Positions 33,251 through 44,032 of a stretch of 64,000 nt of DNA are shown here, piece by piece. Every line of letters starts with the position of its first letter. The stretch's first letter is position 1. Made by a program: the position numbers and the translations under genes. The DNA is from Adiantum capillus-veneris (taxonomy: Eukaryota > Streptophyta > Polypodiopsida > Polypodiales > Pteridaceae): positions 79,046,343-79,110,342 of the forward strand of contig CM043950.1 in the NCBI GenBank assembly GCA_014529385.2. The letters run 5' to 3'. The notes under the pieces were generated by a model that did not search any database, had not been told where the DNA came from, and worked only from the letters and a program-made list of their open reading frames with translations.

Positions 33251-34861
33251 GTAGCTTCTCAAAAAATGAGGTGTCAAAAAAACCAATTGATATGATTTAA
33301 AATCAACATATAGATTGATTACAACAATTAAAAAAGATAATATGTAAAGGCAAATACTATTAAACATTCTTGTCATAATTTATTGACCTTAATCCATGTA
33401 TAACAAAATACTTGGTCATGGTTTTGTAGCATGCTATCAAGTTTTAAATACACGATAATTTAAACAACATTCAAACTAATATTTCACACTTAAAAATTCA
33501 AAACAATACTATATAGTATCCTATGGCTATAAGACCATGAGATGCCATCTATTGCACCTATGGCCTTAAGGCAATATGGTGCTCTTTGTAGACATGTCTA
33601 TGACTTTAATATGTCTCTTTATGACCTCAAGGCCATAGGGACAGGATTGTTAGCTGGTCCCAACGTACAAAGAGGTCCAGTCCTTCAAAGCCATATGGGA
33701 CTTTATTTATGTGCCACCCTATGTCCCTAAGGATGTAGGTTGTCTGAGGGCCACAAGATGTTGTTTATGCCAATAAGAAACCCTTCTATACTCTATGTTG
33801 GCACACTTTGTCCCCAGGCGCACAAGGTGTGCCTCGTATGCTAGTTAGAAACCCTTTATTCTATATGTTGTCACCATATGGCCTTAGACCATAGGGTGCC
33901 CTCTGTGCTAGTAAGAAATCCTCTATACTCTGTGTTTGCACCCTATGGACCTAGGGCCACAAGGTACCCTCTATGCTAGTAAGAAATCCTCTATGCTCAA
34001 TATTGAGACCATGTGGCCCCAAAGCCATAGGATATCCTCTATGGTAGTGAGAAAAACCCTCTATGATCTATGTTCACAAACAATTTAAGAATGTAAACAA
34101 TACTATAGAGTATCCTATGGCCCTAAGACCATAAGATGTCATCTATTGCACCTATAATTCCATTTGGTATTTTATTTAACTATACAAAGTTAGATGAGAC
34201 ACCTACTTAGATAAACTATCATAATTCTAACTTTGAAATTATTTCTTAACATAAAACTACAATATAAAAACTCCTAATATAAGTTTGTGCCAAAGAATCG
34301 ATGTTAAGATGAAGATTTTTTACATCAAGTACATGCTTTAAAACTTCACTCAAAGGTTTTAGAGCTGGTGTCTCAAAAAAAGGAGGTGTTTAAAAACACC
34401 ATTTGATGTGAATAATACGCATTGTATACATTGATTATGTCAAAACAGTATAAAGTATAAACATAAAGATTACCACCAACTTGACAGTTTGATAAAAATG
34501 ATGATCTTCATCGCATATACAATAAAAGACTAACTAGAAAGAGTATGATATCTCCAAGATTGAGGGTGTTCAAAAAACACGGTTTTATAACACTACCAAA
34601 TGTCAAGAAATTTTGATTGTTTGGATCACTTAATAAAGACAATTAATAAGAAGAAAAAGTTAACAATACCATAGAAGCATCAAACAATGAAACCAAAGAA
34701 CTTGAATGAGAGAAGTCTCCTGACAATAGGATGCACTTCATTAAAAAATTAGCTTAAAGATGTTTCAAGATATCCCACAACATTCCATCAAGTTTAAATT
34801 TTGAAAAGTACACATTGCCAAATACTTGGTAGATGCTATTTAGAATACTTAACTAGTACAC
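33251..34861. repeat. Hairpin-satellite segment (type A) with flanking unit repeats
   Basis: At 33530-34150, units combine a near-palindrome (CTATGGCC...GGCCATAG variants) with the phrase CTATGCTAGTAAGAAA. Around it, TCTCAAAAAATGAGGTGTC (about 33257) recurs in diverged form at about 34371, followed by TTTGATATGA / TTTGATGTGA-like text, suggesting a ~1.1 kb unit. 34400-34861 is A/T-rich with nothing recognisable. The stretch at about 33550-33660 matches the sequence on both sides of the CACTA element and so represents its empty site. Confidence 0.75.
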
Positions 34862-35617
34862 TTAAAATGGCCTCCTTCTCTTGAGATTTTGAGTCCTTTG
34901 AGACATATAACATTGCATTACATAGTGAGTCTCAAGATCAGGATGGAACATTACAAAATTTCTTATGGTATAGTCTCTCTTGTATTTAGCAAACCATCCA
35001 CATAACCATGGAACAATTTCATCTTTTAAAAAACTTTGAAGCAATTGAGTAGGTTCGTTCCAAAACTTTGGAAAAATCATATAAGTTCCTTGCATATTCC
35101 ACATCACTCGATATGGACTATCATCAAATATTATAGTGTTGCCCCCATCTAAATAATCAAATAGCTTCCATATGGTCAAAATATTTTTGTGATAGGCTCT
35201 TTTGTAACCGATCATGAAATTTGAATTTTGGCAGCACCGGTTATCCATAATCATCTTGAATTTGTGACTTTGTATAGGAAAACATGTCTTGATTATGTGT
35301 TGAGCTTTTTGTAACCGATGGCAGCTCCAAATCCAAACCTCAAAGAGCTCAAAGAAAAATCTGAAGAAATACTCTGCATCTGGACGCACCGCATACACCT
35401 CATTGTTATCTTCTACAATGCACATGTACTTGGTTCAAGTTGTCCTTGATTGAAGCTCAAATGTTGCAAGAAGCACACCCTCTAAATCCAAGATAAGCGT
35501 TCTTTTGTCCTGTTTGAAAGATGTTGGTAGATAATGAAACCATTTCTCTTGGTTTGAATGTGATATTTGATGTAATATGAAAGGGAGCTCCTCTATTTTG
35601 TGATAATCTAATAGCAA
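34862..35617 (-). pseudogene. FCP1/NIF-type phosphatase-like relic 1
   Basis: One minus-strand frame is broken only by TGA at 35435-35437. It reads KRTLILDLEGVLL, then AVRPDAEYFFRFFFELFEVW, IWSCHRLQKAQHII, KNILTIWKLFDYLDGG and NTIIFDDSPYRV. These follow the HAD-family FCP1/NLI-interacting-factor order: DLDGTLL box, RPG..FL.....F.v.iWS, K.L..L, N.iiiDDSP. FCP1-type enzymes remove phosphates from proteins such as the RNA polymerase II tail. The second Asp of the DxD box is Glu, so catalysis is doubtful even without the stop. No satellite-free host context is seen; it is probably part of a mobile element. Confidence 0.65.
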
Positions 35618-35639
35618 AACATTTTTTCTTAGAAGCCCT

Positions 35640-36259
35640 CGAATGATTTTAAAAAAAAAGTTAAAATAGAGATCTTAAGTGTGTTGAAGACCTTAGGGAC
35701 ATAGGGTGCTAATTTGTGGTTACACTTAGTAAGTCCTATGCAAGAACACATGCCAAACTATGACCCTATGGCCTTAGATTCATAGGGTGTTGAGACCATA
35801 AAGTGAAATTCCCCCAAGGACATATAGGGTGAGATTTGACCTTATGAGAATGTAGATTGTCCTTGATGGCACAGCGAACTCAAATTTCAAAGCCAACAAC
35901 TATAAAAGCTTAAAAAAAAAGAGCATTTGGCACATGAAACTTAGAAGTTACTTATAGTATTGAAAGACAATTTAAAAAACTATTAATCATTTACATCTTC
36001 ATATATCTTGAAACCCTAAGCACTCTAACAAAGTCTCTGAGTACATAAAGATCTTTGTAAATGACAAAATGTTACAAAACATTGCTCCATCATTTCTTGA
36101 TATAGGGCTATTTGAGATCATACTCAATTTTTAGATGCTTTATATAATTCCTGGCTTCATGTACTTTGATCACAGGCTCCTTGTATCCCAATTTTTGGGC
36201 AAGCATGATTGCTTCTGTACCTTTCAAGGCTGATAATGATTTGATATTCTTTAAGACCC
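35640..36259. repeat. Spacer with a few hairpin units between the two FCP1-like relics
   Basis: Positions 35680-35840 contain GACCTTAGGGACATAGGGTG, CCCTATGGCCTTAGATTC and similar degenerate satellite pieces. The rest to 36259 has no recognised gene; it overlaps the end of the neighbouring relic only in other frames. Confidence 0.6.
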
Positions 36260-37507
36260 TTACTTTTCTCGATCACATGTTGAAAGTTTCTTGTCTTGAC
36301 TTCGAGTGGACATTCCACTAGTTCTAGATGTTGTAACTTTCTCATCGTGAAGAGGACGAGAAACTTCTGGTAGTCTTCCCGTGGAGTAGGTTTTTCCTAG
36401 AAAAATTAGATTTCTCTCCTCCCACCTTGCAACAACCTTGTGTATACGGTTATAAAGCTCATGACCTTGATCAATGGGTGCTTGTCCATATAAATGAGAC
36501 CCTGTAACTGTGTGAATGTCATTAACATGATTGAGATCTTTGATATATGGTAGCGGCTCCCCAAGGAGGATATTATCCTCCTCATCATCAACATTAAATG
36601 ATGGTGGAAAAATACAATTCAATGTAGGATTCAGACATCCCTTTAATGGTTCATCATCTACAAGAAGTAATCTTCTTGCATCAAGCCCAAATTTTGATGA
36701 TGTAATAGCCAGCGGTTTGAAAAGTGCTTCTACTCCTGGATTATCTAAGCGAGTAATCCTTGCTTCTACGCATGGTTGACATTGGCTTTGGCCCTAGATC
36801 ATAAAGAATGGAAATTTTTCTTTAGCTTCCTTTTCTAAAATCTTGATGATGTCCACAACATGCATGTCATTAGCAGCTGACCATATCCCTACATTGAAAT
36901 TGCTAAATAGAGCCTTTAAAAACTCAATGCATCCTGGACGAAGAACAATATGCTCATGTCCAAACTTTACGCTCTATATTTTCTTGGACTTTTGCTAGCA
37001 TCTCCTCAGGAACAATCCACACAAGCTCACTATTATAGTCGGCATTGGTTTGTTGGTGGATGGAAGGTCTGACTCACCATGCACTTCGATTTCCAAATCC
37101 TGGGGTGCTAAAATATTTGTGTTGGATTCTCCTTCTGGCGTTGAACATGTTCTGGAACTTCCATTGCCTTCTACTTCCATTGTGGTGTCATGCAATCCAA
37201 TTCCCAACTCTTGGGCTACTAGAATATTTTCATTGGATTCTTCTTCTTCCCTTGCACATGTTCTGGAACTTTCACTGTCTTCTTCCATTGGATTACTCTT
37301 TAAATTTTTCTCCAGTCGTTGCAACAGTTGACCTTCAAAGACTTGTAGATTCTTGTCATCTTCGTCAGAAACTCTTTGGTTGACATGGAGATTGATATAA
37401 TATTTCTCAGTATGGTCAATGGCATTAGCATCCTCTATACCAACAATCTCGAGTAAAACTTTGTCAGCCGCAATATCTTGTTGAAGGACTGCAAGTTGAA
37501 AGAACAC
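36260..37507 (-). pseudogene. FCP1/NIF-type phosphatase-like relic 2 with acidic N-terminus
   Basis: A single 416-codon minus frame is broken by three stops, all TAG (36995-36997, 36974-36976, 36794-36796). The N-terminal ~160 residues are acidic and contain an internal duplication (SSRTCAREEEESNENILVAQ / SSRTCSTPEGESNTNILAPQ). Then TIIVSLCGLFL stands where the TLILDLDG box belongs, with both Asp lost. It continues HEHIVLRPGCIEFLKALF, FNVGIWSAANDMHVVDII, KFGLDARRLLLVDDEPLKG and LPYIKDLNHVNDI, a clear FCP1-like C-terminal half. The spacing resembles relic 1. Likely a catalytically dead phosphatase-like protein of an old element. Confidence 0.68.
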
Positions 37508-37837
37508 CTAATTTTAGATTCCAAAGTATCTACATTTTGATAACTCTTTTTTGTCACACTCTTAGAAAAAACTAATCGCAAATACCAAATTTACTAACTG
37601 ACAACACATCTATAATGAATTTATTTTTATGCTCCTTATTGTCTAGAGATTCCTAATCTTTATCTAGCTACATTAGTTCTTTGTCCATGATGGTGGCGCC
37701 TAGAAGTATACTTGGAGAAACATTTATGCCTTTAAGCTCTAGAGCAGAAGTCTCATTTTCTATTTCCATGATCTTCTTGCATTGGATGATTTCCTTGACT
37801 AAGTTTCTTATGGCCTTCAGGCCATACGGTTCTCTTT
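37508..37837. other. Flank between FCP1-like relic 2 and the CACTA insertion
   Basis: A 70-codon minus frame (37668-37880) is rich in Glu, Lys and Ile; it could be an upstream exon of the FCP1-like gene but has no known motif, and its end lies inside the CACTA terminus. The last bases, GGCCTTCAGGCCATACGG, are satellite-like. Confidence 0.35.
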
Positions 37838-37879
37838 CACTACAAGAGGTTGTGTGCTCCTGTGACGCTGTTAGCGACA

Positions 37880-38125
37880 CAAATACACTGGGTTTTTATA
37901 ACCCCTGGCGTCGCTAAAACCGTCGCTAATAGCGTCTCTACGAGAGTGTCGCTTTATGCGTCGCTATAGGCGTCGCTATATGCGTCGCTATATGCGTCGC
38001 TATATAGCGACGCTCATAGCGACGGTTATAGCGACGTTTACACAGAAGTCTATAGCGACGCTCATAGCGACGCTACAACTGAGCCATAAATAGCGACGGT
38101 TATAGCGACGCCCGAGAGATTTTTT
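37880..38125. repeat. Left subterminal repeats of the CACTA element
   Basis: Short motif GCGTCGCTAT and its complement ATAGCGACGC occur many times in both orientations (for example GGCGTCGCTAAAACCGTCGC and TAGCGACGCTCATAGCGACG). In En/Spm, subterminal repeats of this kind bind the TNPA protein. The right end has fewer (about 43970-44015). Confidence 0.9.
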
Positions 38126-38491
38126 TTTTGGTGACAGGGCATTGAATGCCCTGCCACCCATCAAACATATTGTACTTGATTCACTTTTTTAAAAAAGTGC
38201 AAGGGTAGATAATAGACCCAAAATAGTCACCCACAAGACGCATTGTTTGCAAAATTGACAAGCGTAAAATTGACAATTGTACACATCATAGGCAAAATGA
38301 ATTGATTGGCAAATGTAATAATGACAATTGTACAACATCATAGGCATAAAGAATTGATTGGCAAAATGAACTGCGGTGACAAATGTAATAATATACATGG
38401 TTCAAAAAGACGTATAAAATCCATCTCATGATACATAAGCTATGAGAAACCCTAAACTAATGCTATCTAGCTACGGCTAAACTGACGTCGT
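38126..38491. other. CACTA internal non-coding sequence
   Basis: No gene seen. A direct repeat around GACAATTGTACA...CATCATAGGCA...GAATTGATTGGCAAA occurs at about 38270-38315 and 38325-38360. It probably contains the 3' untranslated region of the tnpA-like gene. Confidence 0.5.
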
Positions 38492-39807
38492 CTAGTCAGA
38501 CGTCTCATCGCGTCCAAGCGACGTATCTGTCGGATTCTGCAAAAAAAGACAATAAGACAGCTTTCAGTAAGTATAAACATATAACGACATTTATAAAACA
38601 ATACAAAAAATAGAAAAGAGTAAACCCTAATACTAACCATGCCGCCGCGAGAACTGAGAATGTCCATCAGGGCGTTTAAGCCCTTCCTGCCTGCGTACTC
38701 GCGCTCGTACGGTGTGGGATCACGTCCTGTCATCGACCACTGTCAAAACATACAAAGATTTCATTATGTTAGAATTAAAAAACTCATAAACCCTAAACTA
38801 TCGAACATAAAGAGCAATGCGAAAACACTTACAAAATCGGCCTCAAATGATGCCCATCCACCGCTCCCCAAGTGGTGCGAGCTCCCTGCCTCTACTCGCG
38901 CTTTGGCTGCATCCTTTTGTTGCTTCCACTTGTCGGGATTCTCGCGCGCTGCTTTCTTCGCATTCTTCCAATCTTCTTTGGCCAGCCAATCTGGCCTGTT
39001 CCACCCATGCTTGATTGCTTTTTGCACTTCGGAACGCTTGTGTTTGCAGTATTTGCGCATTCGAATCTTCAGCAGGTCTTCATTGAAGCGCTGATCCCGT
39101 GTTGGAACGGGAAACTCATCATGAAGTATGCTGATGACTCTGTTTTTTAAATCACTTGGTATTTCACTCCATCTGTTTAGTATGTAGTGTCTAAACAGCT
39201 GAGAGCAAAGACCACGCATGCGCGAGATCACCTTCTTGCCGTCATCATCCATGATGATGCCGCCGCCGAAGTCGACGGAGTAAGGCAAGTTCTTTGGCCG
39301 GTGACGCGTGAACCTGGGTGTCCTGGCAGGGGTCTCTAGCGGCGTGTCGATGGGGGTACGGACGTCAGGTGTCTCCATCGGTGTGTGGGCCCCAAAGAGA
39401 GGAGTGTCGAGTGGGGTGGCTCCTGGCGGAGTAGGTAGAGGTGTGTAGCTGCTAGGAACAGTCAGCCGCGCAAAACCTGGCGTAGATGGCGATGCTGTGG
39501 CTGGTGTGGGGGCGGGCAAAGAAGGGGAGGGTAAAGAGACTTGTCGAACACGAGGCTGTGTGGAGGCATCGGCGGCGGAATCCCCACAACAACCGCCACC
39601 GCCACCGCCACCACTAGAGCGCCGATGTCTAGACGAGTGTGAAGATCGTCTCGTCGACGCCGAAGCTTCGGAGCGCGCCGAATGCTCCGAAAGAGAGGGA
39701 GATGCGGATGGAGTAGGAACGCGCGATGATGCGCCAGAGCGATGACACTCCACATACCACTGTCTCTGCTGCCGTGACAAAGAAGAAAGAAACTCATCAT
39801 CATCCAT
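38492..39807 (-). CDS. CACTA tnpA-like protein (Transposase_24-type), three exons
   Basis: Exons on the minus strand are 39807-38833, 38739-38638 and 38536-38492. Introns of 93 and 101 bases have GT..AG borders (GTAAGT and TTTTGACAG; GTTAGT and TTTTTGCAG). All exons are multiples of three and join in phase to 373 residues: MDDDEFLSS to DETSD, stop. Residues 1-130 are Ser/Arg-rich with a Gly run, ~150-215 are Thr-Pro repeats (TPLETPARTPRFT), and ~230-325 hold the conserved region (RWSEIPSDLKNRVISILHDE, KIRMRKYCKHKRSEVQKAI, GSGGWASFEADF), then GRDPTPYEREYAGRKG. An acceptor-like TGCAG lies just before the ATG, so an untranslated 5' exon is likely. The family binds subterminal repeats and aids excision. 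Confidence 0.85.
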
Positions 39808-40079
39808 ACCTGCATTAAACACACGAATATTTAAACTTAATATTGAATGAATAGAGTAGACAATGACGCAAAGACCATTAAATATAATGACATAATGACA
39901 CATATAAATACAATGATGCAATGAATTGAGTGATAGAAGAGGCAAGTCGAAAACTCAGAATTTTCAATCAAAAGATGTGAGCGCGAGTAGAAAAGAGCGT
40001 TATACACCATGGAAGGTACTTAGAGAGCCAGAGCTTTTACAACACGGAGCAAAATTGTTCAAATACAATATTTGTGGCT

Positions 40080-41060
40080 TTAAGAGATCTCTCTCTCATC
40101 CTCGCATAACTCAGCATAACTTCCTATATCTATATAGAGCTCTCCGTTTAAACACATATCCTCTGTTTCATTTTGTAGCTCCTCTGCATGCACCCCATAT
40201 AGAGTAGTAGCATCTTGATGCTCGTCTGGCACCACCGCAGCGGCTTCTGATTGAGCATCTTCTCTGATCTCCTCCATTGATGCCGTTGTGATTGGCACAT
40301 GGTAGCGTTCATACGTCCTTGCACTACGAGGGGCTACCTATATGACGTATCACCAGTTTGATGTAGACTTTGTAGGATGAAATATTACCTGCCAGAGCCA
40401 CATAACTTACATGAGAGCTTTCAAGCACATAACTTGTAAAAGGGGGATGTTAACTATTTACATACTTACTTGTTCACAATGCTCGGGTAGTACGAAAGTG
40501 TCTCTTAGGTCAGTCCATTTCTTAGTAGAATCCACCTCAAGAAAACCAGACTCTCCTCTATGCACAGTAGCGTTGCGACCCTCCATGATTATCTTGAACC
40601 ATTGCACGTCGAACAAGTCGACAAAAAATCCTCTGTAATCGATCCTCAAAATCTCTTGTATTGTGCGGAAGTAAGTGAGTTCCGCCACCACAGGATCTGC
40701 ATCAGAGGAACGTCGTCGACTAGACTGTTCAAATTTTTCCATGATTCCACAATCTTGAGTAAAACGCTTTTTGTCGATCCGTTCCACCCTTAAATGTCGA
40801 CCTTTACACCATGCTGCTGTGTATGACTTATACTACAACGAACAAAGATTATGAGTGGCCGTTCAAACGTTTAGAAATAAAGTCACTAGCTAGTCGTACA
40901 TTGCAAACTTACCTTGGTCGCGCAAACCCGAGAGTACTCCCACTCTTCCTCAGTCACTTCGTCACCGCATTGTTGTGCGCTTTTCAATTGGTTGTGCAAC
41001 CATCTTAAGCTCATGAATGTTGGTAGGCTCTCCAGAACCGTCTGATAGTGCATCGGTGGT
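40080..41060 (-). pseudogene. CACTA tnpD-like C-terminal part (DUF4216 region)
   Basis: At 40787-40458 the frame reads FRTIQEILRIDYRGFFVDLF, then DVQWFKIIMEGRNATVHRG and SGFLEVDSTKKWTD, the DUF4216 pattern that follows DUF4218 in plant CACTA transposases. A further acidic frame (40298-40080: EDAQSEAAAVVPDEHQDAT) would be the end of the protein. Frames between 40790 and 41095 are broken or need introns. It belongs with the next two entries as one gene read from right to left. Confidence 0.7.
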
Positions 41061-41095
41061 CGTCTTCCTCCTCTCCACTCGATTCGTGCCCTTTG

Positions 41096-41515
41096 TCACT
41101 CTTGCTTTGCATCCTCATATTGTGAAATCCACTTTTGCATCACTGGATTGTGAAGCATGCAAAATCGGTTGATTTTAGCCTCTAGATCTTCCGTCATCTT
41201 CTTCTCAACACCGAGATTGCACATGACAATCCCAGATATGCGCTCATCATCTATGGTTCGCCATAGCGTGTCCCGGGCTTTATCAAATCCGTCTAGCCAC
41301 TCTCCAATGTACACTAGGGACTCTGATACCAACCAACCTTCTGCCATGCTACCCTCCGGACGTGCCTTTTGATGCACATATCCCTTAAGCATTTTCATGA
41401 AACGTTCTAAGAAGAACATCCATCTGGAATTAACTGTGCCAGCTATTTCCACCTCATCATACATTATACATTTAGAGTTTTATTAAAGTAAACTAATTGT
41501 AATAGATCACCTAAA
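41096..41515 (-). pseudogene. CACTA tnpD-like DUF4218 region, N-terminally cut
   Basis: YDEVEIAGTVNSRWMFFLER, then FMKMLKGYVHQKARPEGSMA and EGWLVSESLVYIGEW match the second half of DUF4218. The first half and the entire Transposase_21 catalytic region that should precede it are absent: upstream, at about 41515, sequence from before the catalytic region already appears. This deletion removes the DDE transposase core. Confidence 0.78.
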
Positions 41516-42024
41516 AAGCGTTGTGACGCTAGTGTCACTCCATCCAAACTTTGCCTGCATGTTGAGAAGAACCAGGAGTGCTTTCAATCTAGACATACGT
41601 GCTCCATTATACAATGGCGTATCGGCTTCACTTTTCATATCATCAAGATAAGCCTTTCTGAATCCATGATCGTCTCGATCATTTCATCAATCTCGGGCTC
41701 AAACATTGCCTCGTTGGGAATGTGCTCTGCATGATCATCCCCCGAGTTGTCAGAGGCTACATCTTGTGGCCTCACATATGCTGCTTGACCAAAGCGCCTG
41801 CGAACACGTCTATTGGGTTGCAAGATTGCTCCTTGTTGGCCAGCGTTAGAATCGGACGAGTTATAATTGGCAACAACTCGATCTATAATAGATGGATCGA
41901 ACTCGCCAAATTTGCGAACGTGCTGCAAAGAAACACGTCTTGTCCGTCGCACAGCATGCTTGCATTGATTACAAGGACATAAGACCCTCGTTGAGGGATA
42001 GGTGTTTCGGTTGGACGGTCCCAC
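41516..42024 (-). pseudogene. CACTA tnpD-like N-terminal part (transposase-associated region)
   Basis: TRVLCPCNQCKHAVRRTRRV is the Cys-rich end of the Transpos_assoc domain; the usual start of that domain is missing and no ATG precedes. An acidic linker follows to about 41640. After a one-base frameshift comes ADTPLYNGARMSRLKALLVL, then LNMQAKFGWSDTSVTTLF, the conserved stretch that normally leads into Transposase_21. The catalytic domain does not follow. Confidence 0.75.
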
Positions 42025-42059
42025 ATCCTCGTCACTACTTATAATGAGGATAAAAATCT

Positions 42060-42104
42060 TATAACCTATAAAAAAATTTTAATATTCTATTGGCATTCTT
42101 CGTC

Positions 42105-42138
<34 letters not shown>

Positions 42139-43440
42139 CTCACATTCTCTAGTCATGTCCAATCCCCGCACACCTCGGTCTAGAGGTGCACAGAGATCAG
42201 AACCACCGGGTTATAATCTCGTCTTTATTGGTCAATACCTATATTTGTGGGTACAAGAAATCTACAGACCCACGTCTACATGATACTGCATGTAGTGGAC
42301 AAAACCCCTTTGCCTCTTCTCTAGCTGTAGCACTTCACAACATCTTAACATCTTTTCACAGTAGATCTTTTCACTGTTCGTCTAACTCTAAACCCTAAAC
42401 CGTAAGTAATTCTTGCGTGGACTCGATCTAACGTAAATAAGCGTAAATCTAAATAAACGTAAATCTAACTAAAAATAAACCTAAATCTAATTTAACGTAA
42501 GTCTACATCTAACCTAATCTTTAACGTCTTTTGTGATAGTTTCCTACGACGTTAAAACTCTCTTGTTCTTGTGTGTGTGTGTGTGGGTAAACCTAAATAA
42601 ACCTAAGTCTAATCTAATATAACATAAATCTAAATCTAACGTAAATTATGTTATATTAAAAACAAAGAACTAAACTAACAGGGATTATAAGAACCTTAAA
42701 ATTGATTTAACACATAATTTTTCACATAACTCGGCAAGAGTTGGCATTCTCATCACTAAAGATGTGAGAGTTAACTTCAGGCGGTGACGCTGCCTCATCT
42801 CCATCCACATCTCACGACAGCAATTGGCCCTTTGGACCGTTCTTGCTCTTGTTACTAACTTTGAAGTTGCTGTTGAATGACTAGAGGTTGTCTAGATGGT
42901 CATTGTCGGGGATGTAGTGACTCTTGCCGCCCTGAAGATCCCCCTTCTTCCCTATCTTCTGAAGACATTTCACCAGTACTTTTAGATCGACGGAGCCCAC
43001 CATGAGTGAAGGCAGCAATACCCTATATTCCATTGAGGGCTTTCTTCACCTGCTTCATGCAGGCATCGCAATCTATGGAGACCTAAATCTAATCTAATAT
43101 AACGTAAATCTAACTAAAAATAAACCTAAATCTAATCTAATTTAACTTAAATAAACCTAAATCTAATTTAACGTAAGTCTACATCTAACCTAATCTTTAA
43201 CGTCTTTTAGGATAGTTTCCTACGACGTTATAACTCTCTTCTTCTTGTGTGTGTGCGCGTGTGTGGATGTGTGTGCCAATAAAAAGAGATAAATGGTATA
43301 ACCTTTCTATCACCCATGCCAAGTATGATAGATTGGTTATGCCATTTCCCTCTTGAATAATAGGTCTTGAGTTCAACTCCTCGTCGGCTAGATCTTTAGG
43401 TCTTTTAATTTTAATTAGTTTCCTACGACGTTAAATTAGT
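42060..43440. other. CACTA right internal region, A/T-rich repeats
   Basis: Phrases such as CCTAAATCTAATCTAATATAACG and ACGTAAATCTAACTAAAAATA recur at about 42440-42520, 42590-42655 and 43080-43190, and a ~70-base piece (AACCTAATCTTTAACGTCTTTTG...TTCCTACGACGTTA) is duplicated at about 42510-42555 and 43188-43232. A TC tract lies at about 42108-42136. No protein domain is recognised. Confidence 0.6.
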
Positions 43441-43458
43441 TTCTCTCTCTTTCTCTCT

Positions 43459-43690
43459 CAATGTGTGTGCGTTTTTTTGTTTATGCATGTTTTCTCTCTC
43501 TTTTCCTCTCTCAATGTGTGCGTTTTTTGTTTATGCATGTTCTCTCTCTCTTTTTCTCTCTCAATGTGTGCGTTTTTTGTTTATGCATGCTCTCTCTCTC
43601 TTTTTCTCTCTCAATGTGTGCGTTTTTTGTTTATGCATGCTCTCTCTCTCTTTTTCTCTCTCAATGTGTGTGTGCATTCTTTGTTTATGT
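43459..43690. repeat. 50 bp tandem repeat in the CACTA right arm
   Basis: The unit starts TCAATGTGTGCGTTTTTTGT, then TTATGCATG and CTCT runs. Units begin at 43511, 43561, 43611 and 43661, exactly 50 apart, with a longer variant at about 43459. Because 50 is not a multiple of three, all three frames stay open and give spurious Phe/Cys/Ser-rich ORFs. Confidence 0.93.
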
Positions 43691-43750
43691 ATGTGTGTGT
43701 GCGTTTTTGTTTATGTTTGTACTCTTTCTCTCTCTCTCTTAAAAACACTA

Positions 43751-43751
<1 letters not shown>

Positions 43752-43799
<48 letters not shown>

Positions 43800-43905
43800 G
43801 AGGGAGAGAGAAAGAGGGGAAGGGAACATGAGAGTGAGGAGAGAGAAGGAGCATACCTGGCTCTCCTTCCTCTCCTCGTGTGTGTGTGTGTGTGTGTGTG
43901 TGGAG

Positions 43906-43955
<50 letters not shown>
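43752..43955. repeat. Compound GT/GA microsatellite
   Basis: GT run at about 43752-43765, GA run 43766-43820 with interruptions, GT run at about 43878-43902, GA run at about 43908-43952. It lies just inside the right CACTA terminus. Confidence 0.95.
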
Positions 43956-43958
<3 letters not shown>

Positions 43959-44032
43959 CGTTACATTTGCGACGCTCATAGCGACGTCGGGAATTTGTTT
44001 TTTGAGCGTCGCTGTGTGAGCCTCTTGTAGTG

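Larger units (their letters stand above)
37838..44032. mobile_element. CACTA (En/Spm-type) DNA transposon, 6195 bp, TTT target duplication
   Basis: The left end CACTACAAGAGG and right end CCTCTTGTAGTG are exact 12 bp inverted repeats. TTT lies on both sides (37835-37837, 44033-44035), the 3 bp duplication typical of CACTA elements. Both subterminal regions carry many copies of GCGTCGCTA / TAGCGACGC. Removing the element joins TTCTCTTT to GTAGATATC, matching GCTCTTTGTAGACATG in the paralogous satellite at about 33578-33592. Genes inside run on the minus strand: an intact tnpA-like gene and a tnpD-like gene without its catalytic domain. Confidence 0.95.

Noticed and set aside
37045-37383. Plus-strand ORFs with hydrophobic Leu/Trp-rich translation
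   Set aside because: Antisense of the acidic FCP1-like N-terminal segment; no supporting motif.
39462-39824. ORFs opposite to or shifted against the tnpA-like exon (39462-39824 minus, 39497-39745 plus, 38639-39150 plus)
   Set aside because: Shadow frames of the GC-rich coding exon; the spliced minus-strand frame has the conserved domain and phase-consistent introns.
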